Positions 36,527 to 45,554 of a DNA stretch of 64,000 nucleotides are shown here, piece by piece. A program made the translations under genes and the position numbers. The DNA comes from Chromera velia (lineage: Eukaryota; Sar; Chromeraceae): NCBI GenBank assembly GCA_018398765.1, contig JAHBMJ010001890.1:20041-84040 (forward strand), given 5' to 3'. The notes beneath the pieces were generated by a model, which made no database searches, was not told where the DNA came from, and worked only from the letters and a program-made list of their open reading frames with translations. Within the stretch, counting starts at the first letter, position 1. Every line of letters begins with the position of its first letter.

Positions 36527-39115
36527 TTAAGGAACAGAAGCGACAAGCTTGCAGTCCTGGCACTGGGAGCGAATCTTTTCGTGATCACAGATGCTCTTCC
36601 CTTCGCATTCCTTGCACTTAGCGCGCTGCCTGCCGTGCTCACAGATGCTACTCCCTCCGCACTCCTTGCACTTAGCGCGCTGCCTGCCGTGCTCACAGAT
36701 GCTACTCCCTCCGCACTCCTTGCATTGAGAGCGCTTCCGAACATGCTCACAGATGCCCTTCCCTCCACAGTCCTTACAAAAGTAGCGCTCACGGCCGTGC
36801 TCACAAATGCTCTTCCCTCCACACTCCTTGCATTTCGAGCGCTCACGGCCATGCTCACAAATGCTCTTCCCTCCGCACTCCTTGCACTGAGAGCGCCGAC
36901 GGCCGTGCTCACAGATGCTCTTCCCTCCGCACTCCTTGCACTTAGAGCGCTCACGGCCGTGCTCACAGATACTCTTCCCTCCGCACTCCTTGCACTGCAA
37001 GCGATTACGGCCATGCTCACAGATACTTTTCCCTCCGCACTCATTGCACTGAGAGCGATTACGGCCGTGCTCACAGATGCTCTTCCCTCCGCACTCCTTG
37101 CACTTAGAGCGCTCACGGCCGTGCTCACAGATACTCTTCCCTCCGCACTCCTTGCACTGCGAGCGATTACGGCCGTGCTCACAGATGCCCTTCCCTCCAC
37201 AATCCTTACACATGTAACGCTGACGGCGATGCTCACAGATGCCCTTCCCCCCGCACTCCTTGCACCTATAGCGAACACGCCCATGCAAGCACAGAATGTG
37301 CCGATGGCGATTCCTCTTCACCTCTCCCCTCTCATCCCCCCCTTCGCAACCATTCTTTGACACCCCCATTTTCCCTCCCGCAATCGGATGCCCCCCCCCG
37401 TCACAAGACTCCGATGCCGAAACAGACAGAGTCAAACGACACAGCTTCTCTCCCTGCAGACGTCCCTCCCCCACCCCGACACCGTCAGCGGGAGAGCCAC
37501 ACACCTCATTGTGGTCGCCAGCCTCTGACCGTCGACGCTTCAGTGGAGCCGCAACGCATTCTGTCCTCTGCCCCTCTTCTCGCTGGCGTTCAAGGAGAGG
37601 CAGGTGGGAGGAAGAAAGAAGGTGGGAGCAGGGGATTTTGCTCTGACGCTCGGTGAGAGCCGACCTTTTTCTGTCTCCCACTGAATCACAACGGTCGGAA
37701 TACACATCCTCGAGACCTTTCTCAGCTTTGTTCACCCCCCTTTCTGTGGACACTTCACTGACTCCCTCCTGGTGACATTCGATGTCTGTCTCATCAATTC
37801 TGATGCATGGGTGAGCGACGCTGTCTGATAAGAGACGGCTTGTCTGAAGGGGGAAATTAGACGAAATTCTCTGTAACACCCACGCCTCTTCACCCACTCC
37901 ATTCTCTGACTGCGACGCGGAGACGGACACCGGAAGAGAAGAGAAACGGCAGTGGTTCGGACCCTCACACACGACAGATGCTGGCGGCTCTTGGAATGCG
38001 CACTGACTCTTTCTGCCCGTCTGAGAAGGACTAGGTACAGGGTCTCCTTCACCCTTTATGCCAGTCAAAATCTCTTCATTCTTCCCTCCCAACGCATCTG
38101 CCCCCTTCCCCCCAGCCCCCTTCATCAAACCTACAGGTGCAAATCCAAAAAACTGATCAGACCCCCCATCTCCTCTTCTCCCCCCCCCCACCTCACTTTG
38201 CCCCTTCTGGAGAAACACAGCTGGAGACACAGAGGTCGGAGAATGACAGCTGGAACCAGCAGCAGAGTCAGAAGACACCACCAGAACGCCACCACCACCA
38301 CTACCCTGCTGTCCCGATACGGTCACCCTGTCTGCGGGGCGGGAAAAATCAGTTTCAGACTGTACACGCTGAGTTGTCTGATGGCAAGAAGAAGTCGGAG
38401 AGGGGAGTGACAGGGCAGATGGTAGCGCCGAAACGAAGAGCGGGACACTCTCAGTCTCTGCAGCGACATCGCCAACCATCCCACTGTCCTCAGGCGGACC
38501 CCCCAAGGTACCCCTTCCCCTTTCCTTCTCCTTCTCACGGTCGAACTCTGAGGAAATAGGGGAGAGACTGTCCTGTTCGAGTTCCTGCAGTGCTTCCACC
38601 ATGTCCTCCCATGTCAACGGAGTCACCTGTGTCCCCCCCTCTCTCCAACGCCCACCAAACAACACAAACCCACCACCAACCACCTCCACATCCCTCGGCC
38701 CACATCCAAAAGGCTCCCAGACCCACCCACAAGAGTCCTGACGTGGACCGTGAATGGGAGATGCTGCTGAGAGGACTGAGGTGACTGTCGAAGAGTTCTG
38801 ACCACCCTCTATCGGAGACCCACTGTCGACCAGCCTCATCCCACCACGCGCTGACGAATCTGATTCGAGAATGTCAGTATCTGAAGCCACGAGGGCAAAC
38901 TGAAACCGAAGCTGAGAGCACGCCTTGTGACTCAGCGGAAAGGACATCCACACGTCTGAGAAGGCAGGGTTCTTCACTCGATGGAGGGTGACACCGCGAC
39001 TCACGTCCCACCCTCCGAGCTCAGAGCTGTTCCCAACAACCACCAGCGTCTGCCCCTCCCGAGGCTCCACACCCGTACAAGCAAAAAGCACAACACCCGT
39101 CTCCGCTTCCACCAT
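36527..39115 (-). CDS. CBM20 domain protein with 14 tandem Cys/His repeats (paralogue A)
   Basis: One open frame without introns, about 862 residues. The frame extends upstream to 39178, but the ATG at 39115 aligns with the start of paralogue B. Residues about 1-160 resemble a CBM20 starch-binding domain: TLVVVGNSSELGGWD near residue 20, and W-x-W-E-P-F-G-x-G-P-R near the end. A long low-complexity Ser/Gly/Pro region follows, with a basic patch LKRRRSE that could be a nuclear signal. The C-terminus is a tandem array of 14 units of consensus CEHGRxRSxCKECGGKSI (18 residues, C-x-H-x6-C-x2-C), the last degenerate. The Cys/His spacing suggests zinc binding. I recall similar CEHGR repeats in algal and giant-virus proteins but cannot check this. 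It may bind glucan and either nucleic acid or protein; the function is unknown. Divergently paired with paralogue B. Confidence 0.85.
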   Translation of the reverse strand: MVEAETGVVLFACTGVEPREGQTLVVVGNSSELGGWDVSRGVTLHRVKNPAFSDVWMSFPLSHKACSQLRFQFALVASDTDILESDSSARGGMRLVDSGSPIEGGQNSSTVTSVLSAASPIHGPRQDSCGWVWEPFGCGPRDVEVVGGGFVLFGGRWREGGTQVTPLTWEDMVEALQELEQDSLSPISSEFDREKEKERGRGTLGGPPEDSGMVGDVAAETESVPLFVSALPSALSLPSPTSSCHQTTQRVQSETDFSRPADRVTVSGQQGSGGGGVLVVSSDSAAGSSCHSPTSVSPAVFLQKGQSEVGGGRRGDGGSDQFFGFAPVGLMKGAGGKGADALGGKNEEILTGIKGEGDPVPSPSQTGRKSQCAFQEPPASVVCEGPNHCRFSSLPVSVSASQSENGVGEEAWVLQRISSNFPLQTSRLLSDSVAHPCIRIDETDIECHQEGVSEVSTERGVNKAEKGLEDVYSDRCDSVGDRKRSALTERQSKIPCSHLLSSSHLPLLERQREEGQRTECVAAPLKRRRSEAGDHNEVCGSPADGVGVGEGRLQGEKLCRLTLSVSASESCDGGGHPIAGGKMGVSKNGCEGGDERGEVKRNRHRHILCLHGRVRYRCKECGGKGICEHRRQRYMCKDCGGKGICEHGRNRSQCKECGGKSICEHGRERSKCKECGGKSICEHGRNRSQCNECGGKSICEHGRNRLQCKECGGKSICEHGRERSKCKECGGKSICEHGRRRSQCKECGGKSICEHGRERSKCKECGGKSICEHGRERYFCKDCGGKGICEHVRKRSQCKECGGSSICEHGRQRAKCKECGGSSICEHGRQRAKCKECEGKSICDHEKIRSQCQDCKLVASVP

Positions 39116-40346
39116 GATGTAATGAAAGTGTTGGGAAAGACAAAAGCGAACCCTTGACTGATCTCTGCAAGCAAACAAGCAGATGGAGAAAGCTTACAGA
39201 GTCTGTGTCATGATTAGCGACCAAAAGCGCACCAACTTCCGTACACATAGACTGGAAACAAACTGACGAGTCTCAATTGAGATTCGATACCACCAACCCA
39301 CCGATCAACCACCCACTGACTTGATGCTACAGAAGGTTGACGATACTTGAGCGTGCCAAGGGAGACACACACGGAAAGGATCTAAAGCCAAGGACAGCAG
39401 AAAAAGATAAAATCCAAAAGAAGATGTAGCCTCAGCAAGTGACGCCTCCTGTCTCATGCACTTGGTTGCATTCACCGACGCTTGCAAAGCAACCAAACGC
39501 AGGACTCAGAGACAAAAGACGAGAAGCTATTCTTGTTCTCCCACAAGCCGGTCCGCGAATGTGGAACGATGAATCAGCTGACTGTCCAAAGTAGCAGTTT
39601 GCTGTCAGAGAAACTAGCGCGGCGTTGAAGCAACCCTCACGTCAGAAGGTTTCGTTTGTGGACATGCACGTTTGTAACGGTTTGTTCGTCGGTCCATGCA
39701 TGCATGCATGCAAAGGCGGGTTGATGCATGCGATGGCATCTCTTTCGCGAGCGCGAGACGCGAACTTTCGAACTAGCTGTCATGAACTGTCGACCTGTTC
39801 TGAGTCAACAGTCAACTTCAGCTTGTATGTCTGTTGAAGTCTGGGTCGAGCGATCTCACATTTTATCAGATTGATCATGATTGATCAAGAAGCCTGCGAG
39901 AGCCTGTGAGTTCTTCCTCGAGTTCCTATATATATAACTCTTTACTTCAAATCTGGAGTGACGTTGAGTGCTTCGGAAGACCGAGATCGATATCGATACA
40001 GAGACTCTCTCGAGCAGATCAGATCAATTGCTTTCTGGCTATCTCTTCGATTTTCATGCCGGAAGGCAGACTCGATTGAGGAGCATCGGTCTCCTGGCTT
40101 GTGGGTCCGTCTATCTGCACATTTGTCCTTCGAGGGATTGGTCGGGCCGTCGGACAACTTGAAGTAGAGGCAGTGCTGGTAAGTCACCAAGCGGATTGTT
40201 TCTCTGCAGATCGTGATAGGCCGTTTTTTCTTTTGTCCCTGAGTGAATGAGGGTAGTTCTGGGCTGCCCTTGAGGTGTCTGAGTCTCTGAACAGTGATGC
40301 ATTTCGGCCTTCAAAAGAGTTGTGGTGACCTCAGTGCGTTCCTTGA

Positions 40347-40382
<36 letters not shown>

Positions 40383-40542
40383 CATAGTTGACTGTCGAAA
40401 GTCGTTGATTTCCGAATCTGTGCAGCTGCCGTTCGAGGGCGTCGAAAGGGACTGTCAGACAGCTTGGTGTCATTCGCTGTCGATCGATCCATACCCTCTC
40501 ACGCATTGAAATTGAAGCCGTCTACCTGTCTGTGTCGGCACC
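39116..40542. promoter_or_regulatory. shared intergenic region between divergent CBM20 paralogues
   Basis: 1.4 kb between the two start codons. It holds a (GCAT)n run at 39696-39712 and a (TG)n(TA)n microsatellite at 40350-40381. No TATA-like or known motif can be singled out. A bidirectional promoter is possible but not shown. Confidence 0.45.
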
Positions 40543-42747
40543 ATGAAAGGGTTGATCGCCTTTGTTGCGCATTGCCCGGAGGTGCGAGAGAATCAGCGCG
40601 TTGTGGTGGTGGGAGAATGTCCTGAGTTGGGTGGGTGGGAGTTGGGTGGTGCGTTGTCTTTGAGACCTGCACCGTGTGGGCGTCCGTGGTGGGTGTCAAG
40701 TGAGGTGGAGGTGAATCTCCCAGAGTTGCCGACGGCTGTCTCTGGAGATTTCGAGAGTGAAGTGGAGATAAATCAAGAGGTTCACAGGGTGGGCGTCTCG
40801 AAATTGAATTTCAGACTGGTTGCAGTTCCGGACAGCAGCAACGGGGCTGAGGTGTCAGACCCCGACAACCCCGTGTGTCTAGAGCCGCTGAACGGTGGTG
40901 ACTTCCGCGTGATTTGTCTCGTTGATGGGCTTCCTCCTGCTGACCGCTCCTCGGTCGGAGGAAGGGGGAACAACACAATCCATATTGGTGTAGAAGAGAG
41001 GGGAGGAGAGCAGCAGGAAAGAGAGATGGTCGGTATTTCGGTGGAATGGGGGGTCCCTGAGAGTGTGCAGCTCGGACTCATCCCTCTGCACCCCAACAGG
41101 CAGACCGACCACCCGCAGAGAGAGACTGTCAATAAGCGTGGTGGCCTCTCTTGCCCTCAGTCAGAGAGTGCGGGTCCGACTTCCTCTGAGAGGAGGACCC
41201 GAACGGACCCCCGCAGGATGGCAGAAGAGATCAGTGAACGTCAGCAGACATCTACCGATTCCACATTCTTCCCTCAACCACCAGCTGTCGAGTTCAGAGG
41301 ATCTGACAGACAAAGGGGGTGTGGAGGCAACAGTAGTCTGAGTGAGTCAAAGAAACAGGAGGCGTATGTAAAGGGGAAGAAGGAGGATGTGGATTTTGAT
41401 GGTTCCGATTCAGTGAGCAGCAACAAAGGTCTCGCTGACACCGAGTGTGACCGCAGGATCCCCCGCTGCCTCCCTCTGTCCTCCACCCACCAGCCTCCAC
41501 ATGATTGCCGTGTCACTGACCACGAAAGAGGAGGGGGGCAGAGGAAACAAAGCGTCGCGGTTCCCCTGAAGCGCCGTCGTTCTGAGTCTGCCCTCAGTGA
41601 TGTCGAGGCTGACGATGGCGATGATGCGTCTGGGTTTCGGCCTGCCGATTCGGTGGGGGGACCTTCGATGAGGAGGGAGGGGGGTGTCGTGCGGGAAGAG
41701 AAGCAGCGTCGGTTGGCGGTGTCTCTCTCAGAGTCCGCTCCTCTCCCTTCTGAACTCCGTAGAAAGAGAGGGGATTTGGTCGGTGGAGGGATGATGGCTT
41801 TGTCTAAGAGTGAGTGCCGGGAGCGGAAAGGGGATGGAGACGTTCAGAGGAACCGCCATGGGCACATTCTGTGCTTGCATGGGCGGGTTCGCTGTAGGTG
41901 CAAAGACTGTGGCGGAAAGGGCATCTGTGAGCATGGTCGGCAGGGCATTCAGTGCAAGGAGTGCGGGGGCAAGAGATTCTGTGAGCACGGCCGGAGGCGA
42001 AATGAGTGCAAAGAGTGTGGAGGGAAGAGTATCTGTGAGCATGGTCGCATTCGCTCTAGATGCAAGGAGTGTGGAGGAAAGAGCATCTGTGAGCACGGCC
42101 GGCAGCGCTCTCAGTGCAAGGAGTGTGGAGGGAAGAGCATTTGCGAGCACGGCCGTCGGCGCTCTCAGTGCAAGGAGTGCGGAGGGAAGAGCATTTGTGA
42201 ACACAATCGCATTCGCGCTCAGTGCAAGGAGTGCGGAGGGAAGGGCATCTGTGAGCACGGCCGCCGGCGCTCTCATTGCAAGGAGTGCGGAGGGAAGAGC
42301 GTTTGTGAGCATGGCCGGCAGCGCTCGAAATGCAAGGAATGCGGAGGGAAGAGCATTTGCGAGCACGGCCGTCGGCGCTCTCAGTGCAAGGATTGCGGAG
42401 GGAAGAGCATTTGTGAACACAATCGCATTCGCGCTCAGTGCAAGGAGTGCGGAGGGAAGAGCATTTGTGAGCATGGCCGTCGGCGCTCTCAGTGCAAGGA
42501 GTGCGGAGGGAAGAGCATTTCTGAACACAATCGCATTCGTGCTCAGTGCAAGGAGTGCGGAGGGAAGAGCATTTGTGAGCATGGCCGGCAGCGCTCTAAG
42601 TGCAAGGAGTGTGGAGGAAAGGGAATTTGTGAGCACGGCAGGCAACGATATCAGTGTAAGGAATGCGGAGGAAAGGGCACCTGTGTGCATCGAAAGTTTC
42701 GCCAGGACTGTCAGGAGTGCAAGCTGACCTCTTCGCTTCCTCAGTGA
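40543..42747 (+). CDS. CBM20 domain protein with 16 tandem Cys/His repeats (paralogue B)
   Basis: One intronless frame of 734 codons starting at an ATG after CGGCACC. The N-terminus (RVVVVGECPELGGWELG at about 19-35, LNFRLVAV at about 86-93) matches the CBM20 core seen in paralogue A, though more weakly. The middle is low complexity and includes VPLKRRRSES, aligned with the basic patch of A. RNRHGHILCLHGRVR introduces 16 units of CEHGRxRSxCKECGGKSI. In unit 13 the first Cys is Ser (SEHNR). Units 6-7, 10-11 and 12-13 repeat as 36-residue pairs (RRRSQ type followed by NRIRAQ type), indicating recent expansion in 108-bp blocks. Both proteins end in a short degenerate unit and a hydrophobic tail (CKLTSSLPQ here, CKLVASVP in A). 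The role is unknown. Confidence 0.85.
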   Translation: MKGLIAFVAHCPEVRENQRVVVVGECPELGGWELGGALSLRPAPCGRPWWVSSEVEVNLPELPTAVSGDFESEVEINQEVHRVGVSKLNFRLVAVPDSSNGAEVSDPDNPVCLEPLNGGDFRVICLVDGLPPADRSSVGGRGNNTIHIGVEERGGEQQEREMVGISVEWGVPESVQLGLIPLHPNRQTDHPQRETVNKRGGLSCPQSESAGPTSSERRTRTDPRRMAEEISERQQTSTDSTFFPQPPAVEFRGSDRQRGCGGNSSLSESKKQEAYVKGKKEDVDFDGSDSVSSNKGLADTECDRRIPRCLPLSSTHQPPHDCRVTDHERGGGQRKQSVAVPLKRRRSESALSDVEADDGDDASGFRPADSVGGPSMRREGGVVREEKQRRLAVSLSESAPLPSELRRKRGDLVGGGMMALSKSECRERKGDGDVQRNRHGHILCLHGRVRCRCKDCGGKGICEHGRQGIQCKECGGKRFCEHGRRRNECKECGGKSICEHGRIRSRCKECGGKSICEHGRQRSQCKECGGKSICEHGRRRSQCKECGGKSICEHNRIRAQCKECGGKGICEHGRRRSHCKECGGKSVCEHGRQRSKCKECGGKSICEHGRRRSQCKDCGGKSICEHNRIRAQCKECGGKSICEHGRRRSQCKECGGKSISEHNRIRAQCKECGGKSICEHGRQRSKCKECGGKGICEHGRQRYQCKECGGKGTCVHRKFRQDCQECKLTSSLPQ

Positions 42748-44147
42748 TGCTTTTCTTCTCTCAACCCTCTCCCCTCTTTCCTGTCTCTATTCACACTTCT
42801 TCTCTCTTGAGACTTATCCAGACACTTTTGAGGGCGACTCACTCGATTTGTCTACGTCACTGTTCGTGAACAGAGAGAGTCGGTCGGCATCGGTGGTGCG
42901 TGCTCTCAGCTCCGATGATACAGACGTATCGATGGTTAGCTTGTCCTGATCTTCCTTTTCTTCATTTGCTCAATAAATCTTCATGGATGGGTTGCGTGCG
43001 TACCTGGTCTTTGAAGTTCATCTGCTTGTTCCGTCTCCCTCCTTTATGTGGAACGGCTTGCCTCGTCCTTCTGCCTCTTTCCGCTTAGCCTTGCTTGTTT
43101 TTTTGCATCCCCTTCCTCTTTTCTTCCTTCGTTCATTGATTCATATATACACTCATGCGTCGATGCATTCTTTATTTGTGTCGTCTGCGGGTCCTTCTCC
43201 CTCGCTTCCTCATTGTGCCTTCTCTCCACTTCACCAACTGCATGCATTCGCACTGCCATGCAATTGGGGGGCGACTCGATACGTCAGTGTGGAGTTCCTA
43301 CTTTCTTTCGGTTCTGACCTTACGAGCGTCCCAATCGCATGCAATCGTTGCATGATCGAGAGAGAGCCTGTCAGACAGACGAGAAAAAACGGAAAGCAGA
43401 TCGATACACAGGAGCTCAAAGGATGTGTCGTAGAGACTTCTTCTTTCCGCGGGGGAGATGGAAAGGAGAAGAGGGCGGCGATGAGACCTTGAGAGAGCCT
43501 GCATGAGGTCTCTTTCGATCGGTGAGAACTCTCTCTTGTGTCAGGGAGAATGCCATGGAGGTGGGTGTGAGCCTGATTGGCATGCTCAAAGGGACGGAGC
43601 GGAGGCGTTTTTTTTGTGAGTGACGAATGCATGTTCGTAGTTTGTGCCTCGTTGTCATTGTCCGACTCCTCTTTTTTGCCGATTCGTTAAAAGCCAAACA
43701 GAGCCCCGGGGGATGGCGACGGGCGTCGGACTCTCTTCATCAGTAGGCAGCAAGGAACTAGGCAAGAAATTTTAAAAGGGCACGATAAAGAGGTCTGAAG
43801 AATCTAGCACTTTGGCAGAGGGGGAGAAGAATTGAAGAATACTCTTAATATGCAAAATTCAGAACAGTTTTTAGTTGATCGCGGCTTGGGAGAGCAGGCG
43901 GGCCACAGGGTGTAATCTGAGCCCTAGTATGAGCCTCAACAATGAGGCATACCCCTCTGCCGTTCATCAGGGGCCGGGCGACCTCTATGTAAGACAAAAC
44001 GGCGATAGTCCTCAATCCTAGGCTCAATCCAGGCGACGATCTTTTGTACTAGCCTTAGTAGTGCTCGAGGGCACCAATAAATCACTTATCATTGAATTAT
44101 TACTTACCATGAATCAAAATAAAATTAAAAAAAAAAAAATATTTCTG

Positions 44148-44185
<38 letters not shown>

Positions 44186-44449
44186 ATATTAAATTATTTT
44201 CCTTTTCAACTAGCTTTTCGTCAAGTTTTGGAATAAACAAACAAAAAAAACGTAATATATATATATATATATATATATACTAGGAAACGAAACTAAATTA
44301 AAACGATTTATCAAAGCACTCTCTTTCACATACAGAAGGGAGAGCCCCTTTTTGCTATACGAGAGTGGCGCCACGATCGGAACACAGGAGGAGAGCAACA
44401 TGTAGGGTGGGAGACAGGGCTGTGGCTATGACTCAGGGAAAAATTCCGG
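42748..44449. other. intergenic
   Basis: No gene recognised. A stretch at about 43850-44100 has the look of a repeat-element end. Its reverse strand resembles the GC-rich tail of LINE-like elements, but the evidence is weak. Two (TA)n runs lie at 44153-44180 and 44254-44279. Confidence 0.45.
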
Positions 44450-45254
44450 TAAGGAGGGGAGAGAAGGTGCCGTTACAGAAAAGGACGTGCCAGTTCTGTT
44501 GAGGGTGGTTGCCACTGGTTGGGAATCGAGGTGGTGGAAGATGAAATCCATCTGGTGACAGAATGTCCTATTTTTGACAGAGAGAGAGCAGAGATGTTCA
44601 GAGAGATAAAAGAGAAATGGGACGGCAAGATGGAAGAAAGAGCCAGAAAGGCAGCCACAGAAAGAGAAGGGCTCAACAAAGAAGAGGGAAAAAGAGACAA
44701 CTCGACGTTTTTCTGCTTTCTGTTGAATGAATGTCATGCCGGAGTGGATGAGTTTTTGGGATGGGCGTCATTCAGATGGAGGGTGTTTGAGGAGTGTCCA
44801 GGATGGTACGGACACATAGAGGGAGACGCTCTGGCGGCCAGACATGCAGGAATCATCGGAAGGCAACGGGCGATCGAGAGACTAACAAAAGAATATGAGG
44901 AGACAATTGATAACTTAAAGACGACCGAAGGAGCGTTAGGGTGGGGAAGGAGGGAGCCGCAGAAGAAGATTAATAAAGTAAACAAGAAGAGCGAGGAAAC
45001 CCAAATCGCATACCGTTTCAGATCGATTTTCAGGCTGGAAAGCCAATACGGATCCAGAGCCGTGGCTTGAACAACGAACAATCATGCAGCAGCGGCCAGG
45101 GCAACAGACTCTGGCGGGCCCCGAGGGCGGGGTCTGATACCTCAGCTTAGGCTGGGGAACGCCCTGCCCTGCTAGCTCTGGCGACAGATAGACATAGTGG
45201 GAAGGCCCTAGGGCGGAACATATCAATCAATCAATTAATCAATCAATCAATCTT
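44450..45254 (+). mobile_element. 5'-truncated LINE (non-LTR retrotransposon) 3' end
   Basis: The plus-strand frame to 45070 reads VEDEIHLVTECPIFDRERAEMF followed by a charged helical tail. This is the pattern of the Cys/His region at the C-terminus of many non-LTR reverse-transcriptase proteins (a CxxC-like CHWLG, acidic linker, H-x4-C). The reverse transcriptase core is absent, so the copy is 5'-truncated, as is usual for LINEs. A GC-rich 3' untranslated part follows (about 45070-45220), ending in an (ATCA)n tail to 45254. Tandem-repeat tails occur in several LINE clades. The clade cannot be named from this piece. Confidence 0.6.
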
Positions 45255-45554
45255 TCTACTTGTCTGTTGTGGATTAATAAGAATAGGTGAATAATCATGA
45301 TGCAAAGGGGCACTAGGGCAACAATTTTGCCAATAAACTTAAATAAAGCATTAGATATATATATATATATATATATATAAAATTGTCCTAAATTATCCTA
45401 GACTCTAGCCTAGACTCATACATTATACTACATGATGGCCTACATAGTCTACAATATAGAACAATAACACAATAATAATGACGATGAAGAAGAAGAAAAA
45501 ACAAAATCATGCACATGATGCAGCACATCAACTCATAAACAACCCTTGAATTGG
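45255..45554. other. AT-rich spacer
   Basis: Between the LINE tail and the 3' end of the TM9SF gene. It contains (TA)n at 45354-45380 and no gene. Confidence 0.6.

Noticed and set aside
36514-37360. Long open frames on both strands over the repeat array of paralogue A
   Set aside because: A 54-bp repeat keeps several frames open. Only the frame with regular Cys/His spacing and a CBM20 N-terminus is credible.
41880-42720. CRISPR-like regular repeats
   Set aside because: The units are contiguous coding repeats without unique spacers, in a eukaryotic gene.
41728-42727. Long alternative frames (over 300 codons) over the array of paralogue B
   Set aside because: Same cause: these are repeat shadows with Ala/Leu/Thr- or Ser/Arg-rich monotony.
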